DNA of 64,000 bases from Synanceia verrucosa (Eukaryota > Chordata > Actinopteri > Perciformes > Synanceiidae), in NCBI GenBank assembly GCA_029721515.1, contig CM056556.1:19782645-19846644 (forward strand), given 5' to 3'. The notes under the pieces were generated by a model. The model was not told where the DNA came from. It ran no database searches and saw only the letters and a list, made by a program, of their open reading frames with translations. A program made the position numbers and the translations under genes. This document shows positions 21,111-32,897 of this stretch, piece by piece; the stretch's first letter is position 1, and each line of letters begins with the position of its first letter.

Positions 21111-22164
21111 CCAACACCTTATGTTGACACTTACCCTTTAATTACAAGGGACAAATCCAACATAATAATTACTTGTTGGGTGACCATACAATAAAATTTG
21201 GAAAGGTATATCCACCCATTTATAATACGCTTATTTAGCAAGCAATGCAAATGCTAAGTAGCTAACCATATTAACTAATGCTGCTATGATTAGTGAGCAC
21301 ACTACAAAAACATTCAGTGACGAAATCAATCATTAAAAATTATAGAGCTGACAATAATAAGTCATGTGACATTTCTGTACAGTGGTTTATTTTTAAGTCA
21401 CAATTATTTTAAGTCAGGTAAAGGACGTAGCAAACTGTCTTCCATTACAAACATTGCCAACTCTCAGCAAGTGTTTTGAACTGTGTTGAACTTCCTGAAG
21501 TAAAGTTTCTAAAAATTCTGGCTCGCACATTACTGCCACCTTCTGCTCTGGAGTTGTACACACAATTTGCTATCTTACCCAAAATGCATTATTTTTCAAA
21601 GACACATTTCTGATCTAATGTTGCTAAAGGGAAGGTTGGGATCACCAAATACACTGTGAATCATCAAATGGTAAAGCACCCAGTAGTTAAAAAAAAGTAA
21701 TTTAATAAATCCTGGTTGGATACACTGGACATACCAAAAGACAGGGAAAGAGAATTACACTGCACAGTTTGAGAGCAACAGCTGAAACTGCTTCTGGTGA
21801 AGCTTTATTAAGATTCAATGTAGATAGGCAATAATGGGCAATACTGAAATGAGCCGTTGTGGTGTTGCTAAGCATGCAGCGTAACAAATTTCCCTAAAAA
21901 AGCACTCAAGGCGTAAACACGCTCAATGAGTGCATTAAGATAATCTTAACATAACATTCTGATAAAGCACAACCCCCATAATGCACTTATGATGCCTCCT
22001 AGTGCATTTCTGGTAAAGTTACAGCCACTTTCTTAAAATCTTGTACAACAAAGGAATTTGTGATTAAAGCCATTTTAAACTTTAAATACTTAAACAGATT
22101 TTGAGGTTATCAGAGAAGTGTGAACAATTTTGATTTCATCTGAGGGATCCTGAAGAAGTTTGCA
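21110..22164. other. intergenic sequence, unassigned
   Basis: AT-rich, stop-rich in all frames, no recognisable gene or repeat boundary. Confidence 0.4.
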
Positions 22165-22168
22165 TTAA

Positions 22169-22923
22169 AGCCCCTATATGTAGGAAATACTCCCATCTAG
22201 CGGTGAGGTGGTCTACTGCACACACTGAATATTATTCTTTAGCTCGCCCCTTTTCTCAGTGATCGTTTCCTTCTACGGTTGCCGAGGGCGAATATTTGCA
22301 ATATGGAGAGACTTCATCGAGATGACGTCAGCAAATACAACTTCTACCAGCACTTTCTGATGACGAGGTCAGTATTGTTAAATTGTTATTACTGTCATCT
22401 AGCATTTTAGATGGTCACCTTGATGCCCCTGGTGATCCAAAGTGGGGAACTTAGAAATATTTTCACACTCTCCGCCTGCCAGCGGACCCCCGGTCCCCCC
22501 CACTGACCGTGGCCGGGCATGGGGCGCTCCTGTGCTGACACTCTCACCGCCGATCCCCGGCCCCCGGCCCGGAGCTCCCACAACGGAGAACCGCAAGTCA
22601 GAGGCAGAGTGCTCAAGGTACCCACCTTGACTTGCCCTTTGGTTTGATCCTGCCATTTCTCTGGAGGCCTACGTTCTCATAAACACCCTCTCCCAAAAAC
22701 GGAAAAAGCGGAGCTGTTCATACCTGGTTGTCCCCTCCCAGGGCCTGTAGTTTCAAGATGGCGACGCAACATGGCGACCAGTGTATATATAAATGGCAAA
22801 TATAAAGACTGTCAGAACACTGTAGTTTTTTGTGGAGGTAATTACTCATGAATAAGGTAATACTTTTAAATGCCAAAAACTAAAACTGTTAATAGACAAC
22901 GTGAAACATCACACAGGGGGGCT
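22169..22923. mobile_element. TTAA-flanked non-autonomous element (755 bp)
   Basis: TTAA at 22,165-22,168 and 22,924-22,927. The ends are short and inverted (agccccctat-type: left agcccctatatg, right acaggggggct). The GC-rich centre (about 22,480-22,600, gacccccggtcccccc) resembles the centre of the TTAA element at 48,026-48,628, suggesting related families. Open frames here are by-products of GC-rich sequence. Confidence 0.65.
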
Positions 22924-22929
22924 TTAAGG

Positions 22930-25900
22930 TTCCACAAAAAGCAAATTAATCAACGATCAACGCTGTAAGACCTACAAGGCATCTGTTTTTCTCTCACTCA
23001 TCTACCAGACCAGCCACACTCATATATAGGACCTCCTCCCTGACAGCTGCCTCTAATAAATTGAGTTGGACATGAAATGAAAAGTAATTTAGTTGCACTA
23101 TTCTCCTATCAGTCAGTTTGAATCCACTCTCCATTCCATTGCAAACACACACATCAGCTCAATAAAGCTGGTCTTCTGCACATTTCTGCCTATTCATCGT
23201 GCTTGTTTGAGTTGCCTCAGGAACACTGTTTAGTTGGAGGCCTTTCTGCTATACTGCAAAATATCTTTTCATCATGAGAAATGAATACAGGGGAAGTAAC
23301 TTATCACTTCTCTCACATATACAGATTGATGGGTTTTGTCTTGTGGAAATAGTTTGACATTTCAAACAAAATAAATATCAAAGGCATATGACCAAAAAAA
23401 GCTCATCTACTTCCACGTTATACCTTGAAGTTGCAAGACCCTGGCCTACAAATAGTGCCTGCCTGTTTACTACTGTGTTAAAAGGAATAATTCAGCATGG
23501 GGGGGGGGGGGATAGATTATTCCACATTATTATAGATTCTTTGTACATTCAGGTAGCTAAATCCTTGTTAAAGGATAGCTATCTACCAGTCACAACACCA
23601 CAGAGCACCACACAAATGTAATATAAAGCTTACATATTCTGTTATTTGAGTTCCCAAATAGAACCTCCAAAAGTAGTAGTGGTCTTCATACAAAAGAAGT
23701 GGCTGTAGTCAGGGATGCATCGATCTAACATCGGTATCAGTCTCAGTGGGCCTACTGATATCGAAAAAGATCAGGTATGGTGACAATGTGCCTGATCCAC
23801 AGGGGCAAATCTATTCAGCGCAATTCTATGCTATTCAGCGTAATTCTATGCTGTGTGCTGTGAGTGACATCATGCACTAGCGCCGACGATCTCTGAAAAC
23901 CTAGTGATACTCTGATTATGAATCAGGTGAAACTCACTGCAGATGTGAGTGCATTGTGTAAATCCAGCTATGTAACTGTAACTATTATGTATGTAAGCGT
24001 TGTGTATATGAAAAGAATGTCCATTTCACATTACAATGTGGTGGATTATTTGTTTGCCGAATTACAGAAGAAGTTGGGACAGATTAAAAAAATGGTTAAT
24101 CTAATATTATCAGCATTTGTGATGGGTAGGTAGGGCTGCAATTTTAGTTTCCTTGATTTTTTGAATGGAGTTCTTCTTCCTGACCATGAACAGCAGTAAA
24201 TATAATTAAATTTAATAATATAATTTGGACACGTTCAGTGGGTTGGATTAAACAGTCCGTAGTTTGAATGTGATAACTGTGTATTGGACAGTGAAATAAC
24301 TGACTGCTGACTGATATAAAGGATGAGATTAAATAAATCCTGGAACATAGCCTGGTCTGAAGCAGGCTAGTTCCACAGACTAAATCTCCATGGTGATTTA
24401 TTGCATAACATATACCTCTCTCCTCTAGCCTGCATTTGTGCAGTCGGATCACGGATAAATTGAGCCAGAATAACCAAGACAGCCCGGCTCAATCCTTTAT
24501 CCTAGTTTTGTGCAACAGCCCCGGGAGGGTTTGTTTACGTACGCGATCCTCCAAAGATGGTGCCTACGATCCCACAATGCATAGCAGCATGACATACCTT
24601 CACATTGTCTATTGACAAATGTCAACAACAGGGTGGCTTGCTATTGCTAAGGAAATTTTAATTTAACTGAAAAAGTGACCTATCTTTTGAGATTTCCAGA
24701 AAGAATTTTTCACAGTAATAGAAAGAAGTGGTAGCCAATAATTTATATGAAATATGTTGAACAAGTTACTGATAAAATATGGAAAGAGTAATAAGAATGG
24801 ATGATTGAGTTCCCAACAATTATTTGTTTTATGCTTATCTGGCTTTCACATTTATTTTTTTTCCAGGTCTGAAATAATCTCTAAAACAATATAAAAACTG
24901 TCAAATCATATATGTATCTCTCTTCTAATTTCTTCATCTTATTGCCTTTGTTACAAAGTGGGATGAATGAATGGATGATGGAGATTTTGGCTAAAAAAGA
25001 CAGCAGTAGAGATACTGTATGGAGAGCTCAATTGATTGTAAATTTCTAATTAATCTTACAAGAGAAATTTTATTTAATTACCTTTTACATCATGCCAGTT
25101 CCCCCCGGAATCTTCTTCAAGGCTGTATCTGTCTTCACAAAATAAAATGGGTTATTTTTTACCTGAGTGTTTGCTCTGAAGCCGGATAAAGCAAAGTCGG
25201 TAGCCCATGCTGTTGTCTACTGTACCACACAGCACACGCAAATGAACTCCGTCACACCCGCTTAGGCTTAAGAGGGAAGCAGCACTTGTGCCTTCAAAAT
25301 AAAAGCACAATACCAATTTTGGAATTGGATATTTTTTTAATTTATATTTAATTATTCGAATCTGGGAAACAAATTATGCCCCATACTACATATCATTATA
25401 TTATTTGCAGTATATTACAGTATACGTGAGGATCTTTTGTAAAGGACAGAGGGTGTCATATGAAGGAGTCCTCTGAGGCAAATTTGTAATTTGTGATATT
25501 GGGCTCTACAAATGAAATGTTATGTAACTTGACTTGACTCTATTGTCGTGTCACATGAAAAAGTTAAATTTATTTTTTTTACACTACATATCACATTCAC
25601 CTATTTATACATACATTCATACACCAATTCACAGCATTGGGAGCAATTTGGGGGGCACATGCACACTTGAACAACCAACTTTCCTGTTTGTGGCCAACAT
25701 GCCAATCACTCAGACACAGCCGTCTTGCTTGAGTAAAGTGTGTTTTGTTTTGTTTTGTTTTTTAAACTCATTCACTGTGGGTCCAGTTCATGACATAAAT
25801 GACTGATGAGTGACTAAGATCTACAACCGTGATCCGACACAGTGCATTTCACTGACATTTAAAAAAAAAAATCAAATAAAATCTCATCTCCCAGGAATTG

Positions 25901-27840
25901 CAGCAAAATCAAATTTGGCCATGATAAAGGCGAGTGACATCCCTTTATTGGTGCCAAATGAAACCGAAGTAGTCTATTTCACAGATATAGCAATGATAGA
26001 AGCTGAAAAAAATTCATGAAGCCAAACAAAAAACAGAATTTGACATGAAGATCAAATAATGACATAATTATATAACAACATCATGTAGGTACTGTGATTT
26101 AAGGTAGTGTAACCAATACTTTTAGGGTGGTTTGGTGTTGTTGTTTATAGGTATGATTGTGTGTGTGTATGGTGAACAAGGAAGATCAAAACAAGATATT
26201 ACTGATACAGGTTGATTTTTTTATTTGTGACAAAATATTATTAATATAAGCATATAATAAGTATATATAAGTATAAGTAATATAACTATGAATATGAGGG
26301 GGAAATATTAGATTAGAGTGGATTTCTCATGCTCAGTGATGTAGAAAATCAAATTTGTGTGTGTGTGTTGGGTTTTCTTTATTATTTTTTATAGCCTTCA
26401 ACTTTGTAAATTTACACTGAATACATAAAAGCTATTAAATAAGCACTGGGATTATGTAAAAAGCAAAAATGTGTAAACAAAGCAAAATATGTTATATAAT
26501 TAAAATTCTTCAAAGCTTTATACACTATTGCTATCGTAACCAGCCTAATGCAGTTTCATGGAATACTCTTCTTGTTAGACTTCCAATATGCTGAACATTT
26601 CCTGTTGCTCTTATTTCTGCATTTTTAACACATGCAGTTGGGTACTGAATTTCCCTCAATTTTAAAAATAGTCAAATTTATCTATTTTGCTGTTCTCCTA
26701 CACTGACTTAACAAATAAACACTATTGGACGGTGTATGAAAAACAACCCAGGTGATAACCAAACTAACCTATTCATGCAGGTTAAAATAATGTTAAGTGG
26801 TGGCAAATTTGAAGATTTTTTTGTCAGTTTTTGGTTTACTAATACGGATAATGTATGTCATAGTTCTTCAGTATTCATCTAAAATATTGAAAATAATAAA
26901 AAATGAACAAAATATATTAAAAGAGACTGTTTTTAAATATTGTACACTTAAGATATAAAAAATTTAAATCTATGACGCATCCATCCGATGGCATTTGCAG
27001 TCATCATTTGATGTAAGGTCACTGCTGCCATCTAGTGGCTATAAACTGAAAGGACTCGATTTGGAATTATGTGGAAAAATTGGTGTATGTACAAATAAGT
27101 ATTTCTTACTGTATGTGCCAAATATCCCCTGAAGTTTCCGGAAACATTAACAATAGAGAGAGAGGAGTTTCACTTGTTCACAGTTACTCCCACGGCACTT
27201 TGCACACAGCAGCCTTCTGCTCCTGAAAGGCTAATCCTGAAAGCATGGGAAAACGCAACAGTTAAAATTCAGACGTACATATACCTATGTGATAATTGTA
27301 ATGTTCTTCTGCTTATTCTTCTTGATTTTGCTAAATTTCACAGAAAGACTTGTTACCAGGCTATGGTTGGCTATAAATCAAATAAAAAACTATTGACTTC
27401 ATGAAGTTAATGGCTTTTCAACCAAAAGAGTAATAACAAGAATAATCATTATAACCATATTATGAATAGCATAAACAACAATAATCATCACCTTCATCTG
27501 ATGGCTGATATCTGCAACCCAGAAGATGAGTGAGTGAGGTCAAAGGTGTCCAAAAATATAAATGACTTCCCAGCTCTCCATGACGTCTCATTATGCCAAT
27601 TATAAACTTAACAATAGCTTGCAAAATGACTGGCTAAAAAAACTGCATAGTATAGACCAAATAAAAAAAGCCAGTCAAATGATAAGCGCTGCTCTACAAG
27701 GTGCTTGATACAAGTAGAAAAACAGTCAAGAGTGAAAAAAAAAAGGTAAAAATTATAGATAATATTTACAGTATTTTTCAGTAAGGCACATCCATAGGTA
27801 TTGCACATTTACGTGTATTAGGTTATTGCTTGTTTATTGG
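22930..27840. other. intergenic sequence, mostly unassigned
   Basis: No gene recognised. It contains a poly-G run at about 23,500-23,510, a decayed hAT-type end at about 23,706 (cagggatgcatcgatctaac), and a possible element end near 24,100-24,560. Long AT-rich tracts make up the rest. Short open frames have no recognisable domain. Confidence 0.4.
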
Positions 27841-27846
27841 TTCACA

Positions 27847-28018
27847 GGGGGCAGCACGGTGGTACAGTGGTTAGCACTGTCACCTCACAGCAAGAAGGTA
27901 CCGGGTTCGATTCGGAGTTTGCATGTTCTCCCCGTGTCTGCATGGGTTCTCTCCGGGTATTCTGGCTTCCTCCCACCATCCAATTTAGGTTAATTGGCAA
28001 AAGGTTGATCAGGTTGTG
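27847..28018 (+). mobile_element. tRNA-derived SINE, 5' part
   Basis: Starts ggggcagcacggtggtacag, with an A-box-like tggtacagtggttagcactg and a B-box gggttcgattc, then the conserved body (gtttgcatgttctccccgtg). Other copies of the family are at 30,109-30,400 and 36,770-37,675. Confidence 0.7.
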
Positions 28019-29250
28019 ACCAGGGTGAGAGGAGTCCTTGACAATGTTTGTACCCCTGCTCCTGTGCCAGGAGCCAGAGCTGGCAATGTCATCCAGTGAG
28101 GGCAAAAAGCAGTTATCCTCTCAGCGGCATTGATTATTCTATAGAGCTCTCCTGTCTGCTGGTGTGCACCCAGCGTACAATACTGAGATGGAGTATACCA
28201 CAATGCTCTGTAGAAAGTCACAAGCGGCTTGTGTTAACAGTCCAGGACAGGTTGCTGGTGACACATTCCCTGTTGATCAACAGTGCGGCTGGGTCCATGT
28301 TGCATTTACAGACATGCAGGATAGGTCTTTTGTTTTGGTATTGTTCACTGTGAGGTTGTTCACTGAACTTGAATTTTAAATTATTCCTTTTTTTCTTTTA
28401 AGCACAGACCTATTTTGAGAGGAAAAAAGTTATGTAAATATTTGATTGTATTTCTCTGACAGTTTGCTGACAGCACATCTCACTTTGTGTTCCTGAAGTG
28501 TCAGTGTGCTGCTGGAGGATGGTGGATGTGATGAGTGGTGTTCATACATCTTTTGATATAGGCAAGCACAGTGGTTGTATATTGCTGGAAGTTGTGATGT
28601 TCAAATAATTTCAATAGATTTTGAATAGTTCCAATTCAGATGTCGATAAAACTTGAAAAATGGGCAAGTAATATTCAAATCACATTTTAAGTTGTCCATG
28701 GAAAATGTAATTGTGAAACTTGAAATAGTTGTGTCAGTGAGCAACTGATTATATTTCGGGCAGACTAAGATTAGGTCATTATTATATAATATATATTATA
28801 TATAATATAATAACATCAACTTTTTGGTGATATTAAGGGTAGATCATCACTGTCACACAACACATTAAGATGACTACTCTACCAAAACTAAGGAAAGGAA
28901 GACTAGTGAGATTTCAGTTAGAAGTCATAAGCAGTGAGGGTATAGTTGAAAAAGCAAGTACAAGAATAATTAGCACTCAACCTAAATATTTTGTTAAGTT
29001 AAACATGTAATAATCAATCTGTTTTTTAAAGGGCTTATGTGACACAAACAGGATAACTCATTGATTGAATTTTTTGTACTTTTTTCTTGGATATTTGGTT
29101 TGTTCTATCAGAATATCACATTTAAGAAATACTATATTGAAATTATCATTTTGGTAGTTTGCAGGTTAAATAATGACTGATAATGTCTTTGAAAATTCCA
29201 GTGACAGTGGTATTCAGGACGAATAATGATCTGTTGATTAAGCTGGGACA
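28019..29250. other. intergenic sequence, unassigned
   Basis: 28,019-28,340 looks like an old dispersed element (moderate GC, no ORF structure I recognise). The remainder is AT-rich, with a TATA-rich dyad near 28,775-28,812. Confidence 0.4.
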
Positions 29251-29254
29251 ACAG

Positions 29255-29350
29255 CCATCCATCCATCCATTTTCTACAACTTATCCTCACCTAGGGTCGT
29301 GGGGGAGCTGAAGCCTATCCCAGCTGTCTTAGGGTGAAAGGCAGGGTACA
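29255..29350 (+). repeat. dispersed repeat with ccatccatccattttctac head
   Basis: Same family as 20,995-21,110 and 57,650-57,710: ccatccatccat, then a 'gctgaagcctatcccagctg' body. Confidence 0.6.
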
Positions 29351-29682
29351 ACCATAATTTCAATTATCTGTATGTACTGTATGCTGCATAATTGACAATA
29401 ATGCTGATTTTGACTTTTGATTAATCTAAAAACTTAAGTGTTTTTTATGTCCGATGATTCACAAATCCTCATGGTCCGATACAGAATATTAGATAAAAGA
29501 TTGCTGACTTGATTGGTGATCATGATCATTTTTTTAAAAGTGATTATATCTTTACTTAAATAGAACTTCCCATACCCCTATGCAGACAAAACAAAGCATT
29601 CAGACATCATCTGCAGACGAACAAGCAACAACTGGACCTTGAAGGGTTTTGCCAAAGGCTGCTCCCAAAGTCAGGAGATTAA

Positions 29683-29990
29683 AGATTCAAGATTTTTTAT
29701 TGTCATTATGCATGCATAACGAAATTTTGTAGAGTCTCTCAGCTTTAGGACAAATAAATAAGTAATAAAAATAAAGATATAAAGGACATAAATATAAAAA
29801 TATAAAATATAAAACACCCGTATTTGCAGAGAAGTGATATACACAATAGAAATGCAATTTAAAATAGGAATAAAGTGTTTACAGCAAAAATGTAGTGCTT
29901 GCAACAGAAATGTCTATTAGCAGCATACATTTTATTTGCAGTAGAAATCTGATATTTACAGTGGAATGTGATATTGCACCCATAGTTTAA
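29683..29990 (-). mobile_element. L2-type LINE 3' UTR, minus strand
   Basis: Reverse complement of the LINE tail seen at about 640-940: ttcaagattttttattgtca corresponds to the poly(A)-signal end, followed by the gcatgcataacgaaattttg block and the repeated acagaaatgta blocks of the UTR. Only the 3' part is present, as expected of 5'-truncated retrotransposition. Confidence 0.8.
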
Positions 29991-30108
29991 TATTTTCAAC
30001 AGAAATGTAAACTTACAGAATGTTGAGAAGGAGTAGATGAATTACCTAGTTAAGTATCATTATAACATTTTTTAACTGATGTCAAATTACTGTGAAAAAA
30101 AATATCAT

Positions 30109-30400
30109 GGGGCACCATGGTGGTGCAGTGGTTAGCGCTGCTACACAGGTGGTTCCAGGTTAGCAGGTTTGAATCTTACCTGGGGCCTTGTGTTGAGTTT
30201 GCATGTTCGCCCTCGATAGCGTGTGTTCTCTCTAGGTTATTCAGCTTTCTGTCCAAATAAATGCAGATTAATTAGGTTAACTGGAGACTCTGTATTGGCC
30301 GTATTATGTGAGTGTTAATGGCTGTCTCTATCGTGTCTCTGGTCCAGGATGTGCCTTTGCCTATTGACCGCTGGGATCTGCTCCATCGCCCTCCAATATT
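30109..30400 (+). mobile_element. tRNA-derived SINE copy, diverged
   Basis: ggggcaccatggtggtgcag with A-box-like tggtgcagtggttagcgctg, then the body sequence (gagtttgcatgttcgccctc) to about 30,400. It is more diverged than the copy at 36,770. Confidence 0.65.
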
Positions 30401-30479
30401 TTTCCATCAATTTTAAAATCTAATATAATAAATCTGAAACCTCTCATAATATGAATTTATGTTCATTTTGTGAGGTTAC

Positions 30480-30744
30480 TTTGCAACAGTCCCGGCTACA
30501 TCACAACAATAGTCTATCACCATAATGAACTAGCTCTGTCTTACAACGCGACTCCCTCAGTCGTATGTTGATGACGTCGATGTAATGGCCGCTTTCGCTG
30601 TACCGTGAGGCGTGTTCATTTTCTCCATCATAGCTGTTAAATTAACCTGTATAATATTTATTCTAGACTGTAAAAACAACATCGACAGGAAAGGGCTGTT
30701 CCTAACGCAGCAGTGCTGTCTTTGAAGAGCTCTGGGTTGGCAAG
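30480..30744 (+). promoter_or_regulatory. zc3h18: probable zc3h18 promoter and non-coding first exon
   Basis: A local rise in CpG content. It holds a CRE-like tgacgtcg (about 30,570), a YY1-like aatggccgct (about 30,583-30,592), and a candidate splice donor caag|gtgaat at 30,744/30,745. The first coding exon begins with an acceptor at 31,895-31,896 just 11 bases before the ATG, so a non-coding exon must lie upstream. This is the best candidate but it is an inference. Confidence 0.4.
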
Positions 30745-31907
30745 GTGAATGAAAAAATATGTGGTTGTTAGCAGTTAACGGAGTGTAGCTGCGCATATAG
30801 CTTAATATTAGCTTCATGGGAGGCTGCATTGTTAATTGAAAAACAGACGAGTGTGCTACGGTTTTCGCACATTGCTAAAGTGGCTGTGTCCGGATAACTA
30901 AACAGATAAGAACCGGTTAATTTGGTTTTAGTCTTCTAGGAAGTTTAGCTTTTCGTTCAGGGCAGCGTGCTCGTTAGTTAGCGACCTTTCTTCGAGTTGA
31001 AGTTATGGGCCTTGTTGCCTTTAGCGCGACACAGCCGTTAGAAGTGTAATGCCATTAATGTTGCGCTCCAGGTCAACTTAAGTATTTACAAACTATGGCA
31101 TAACGTGTAAATAGATCCACACGAGCAGGCAACTGATAGTATAGAACCCCGTTAAGACATTTGAATGTGCATTTTCCTTATTGCCATTCTCAGATAGCGT
31201 AGGTTGTTAGCTGACATTAGCATGCTATTGCAAGGGCTTTCCTTTGCTGCCGAATTACCAGCGTTGCACGCTAACTTTAATTTAGTAAACCATGTTGTGA
31301 TTTATGAACATACTGTTTAATTCTCAGATAAAAAGGTTTATTTTTGAAATATACTTGTGCTGTTAGCAAGCTGGCTAGTTTTGCTTAGCTCAGGCAAAGT
31401 CCAAAGCAACCACAAACAGTCCAGAGTTTGCTGTTGTACATTTTATGCGCCATTTGTTTAGTACAATATTGTGCTTTACTGTATCATGTAGTGTTTTTCC
31501 TCTGCATCTTGTTGTACTCGTTTACTGTTGGTAATCAATGCATTAATAGTTTCTTTGGATGCAATATTTATATTTTGACAACTTTAATAATTCGTCAAAG
31601 TCAGAGTTTGAATGTTTTGAAGTGTGGTTGTATCAGTTATCAACTCAAAGTTGGTGTATTATTTAGAATAGATACGTCCCTTATTTTGGATAAACAGAGA
31701 GGAATACCAGGTACAAAGAAATATAGTTTTGTGGATGGGGACAGCAATAAAAGTGCATTTTAGTCACTTAAAAAGGCGTATCTTTTTTAAGTAAACAAAT
31801 GAATTCATAGATACATAAATATTGGTTTAAGTGTGGTGGCAAGATATTACATGTTGACTCTTTCTTACACACTACTGTTTTTGCTGTTTATACCAGAATA
31901 TTCTCTA

Positions 31908-32897
31908 ATGGATACTCCTGAAAGCCCTACCCAGTCCCCTCAGTCTCCTGAGGAGGAGGAGGAGAAGGGCCTTTCTGAGAGTGAACTGCTGGATTCTCCT
32001 GATGAAAATGACGATGGGGCCATCTCAGACAGTGAGATAATCTGTGAAGAGAAGAATGGGGGGATTGTTGAGGAGGAGGAGGAGGAAGAAGAAGAGATGG
32101 CAGAAAGACAAGGAATAGGATCAGACTTGGAGGAAGAAAGGGATGAAACTGATGAGGTGGTTCCTGATTTTGTCTCTGACCCAGAGGATGAGCTTGGAGC
32201 AGAAATGGAAGACATGGGACAGGAGGATGGGACCATTGTGCTGATGGAGCGGGATGAAGATGTTTCACAGGGCGACCAGTTGGATGGTGAGGATGAGAAC
32301 AAAGGAGAAGAGCAAGATGATGGGATCATTGACACTCCACAGTCTCCAGACTCAGAGCCAGAACAGGGCAAGCACTTCATTGGTGAAGATGATGAAGAAG
32401 ATGGGGAGAAAGTATTTGGTGACCACAGAAAGAACAACTCTGCGGTTCCTCAGGTGGATGATGATGATTATGATGAAGAGGAAAACAAAAGCAAAGGTGA
32501 GGAGGAAGAGGAGTATGAAAGAATGAGAACTGAGGAAGAGGAGAGAAGAAGAGCTGTCATGGAGAGGGAGATGAAGGATGACTCTGTGTCTGTTTCCCGG
32601 GAGCTGGATGAACACGAACTGGATTATGACGAGGAGGTCCCAGAGGAGCCCAGCATCGCTACACATGTGGAAGAGGAAGATGAGGAAGAAACAAAAGTGG
32701 AGGGAGATGAAGAGGAGGAGAGGGAGGACAAGAGTAGCAAGAAGAGGGAGAAGAAACCTATCCTTCCTCCATCTCCTAAAGACAGTGAATTCAAGAGGGC
32801 AGGTGATTCCAAAGGGCCTGAGAGGATGCGCAGAGATTCATTCAGAGACAAAAAGAAGGATGAGGATGATGGAGAGATTGATGAAGGAGAAATTGAT
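31908..32897 (+). CDS. zc3h18: zc3h18 coding exon 1
   Basis: ATG at 31,908 (MDTPESPTQSPQSPEEEEEK, matching the MD-ESP start of the family), 11 bases after an acceptor (taccag, AG at 31,895-31,896). 330 codons of Glu/Asp-rich sequence, low complexity, no predicted fold. Ends GAAATTGAT|GTAAGT in phase 0. The open frame extends upstream to 31,833, but that part is intron. Confidence 0.93.

Noticed and set aside
22399..22656. Overlapping GC-rich open frames on both strands
   Set aside because: Confined to the GC-rich core of a TTAA-flanked non-autonomous element; similar frames at 48,361 have the same cause.
27847..27920. tRNA-like A and B boxes (also at 20,573, 30,109, 36,770)
   Set aside because: They belong to repeated SINEs with conserved non-tRNA bodies and do not form a cloverleaf with an acceptor stem, so they are not tRNA genes.
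31927..32437. Long Ser/Pro-rich antisense open frames opposite zc3h18 coding exon 1
   Set aside because: They are mirror images of the Glu/Asp-rich GAG/GAT codons of the real exon; no splice structure or family resemblance.
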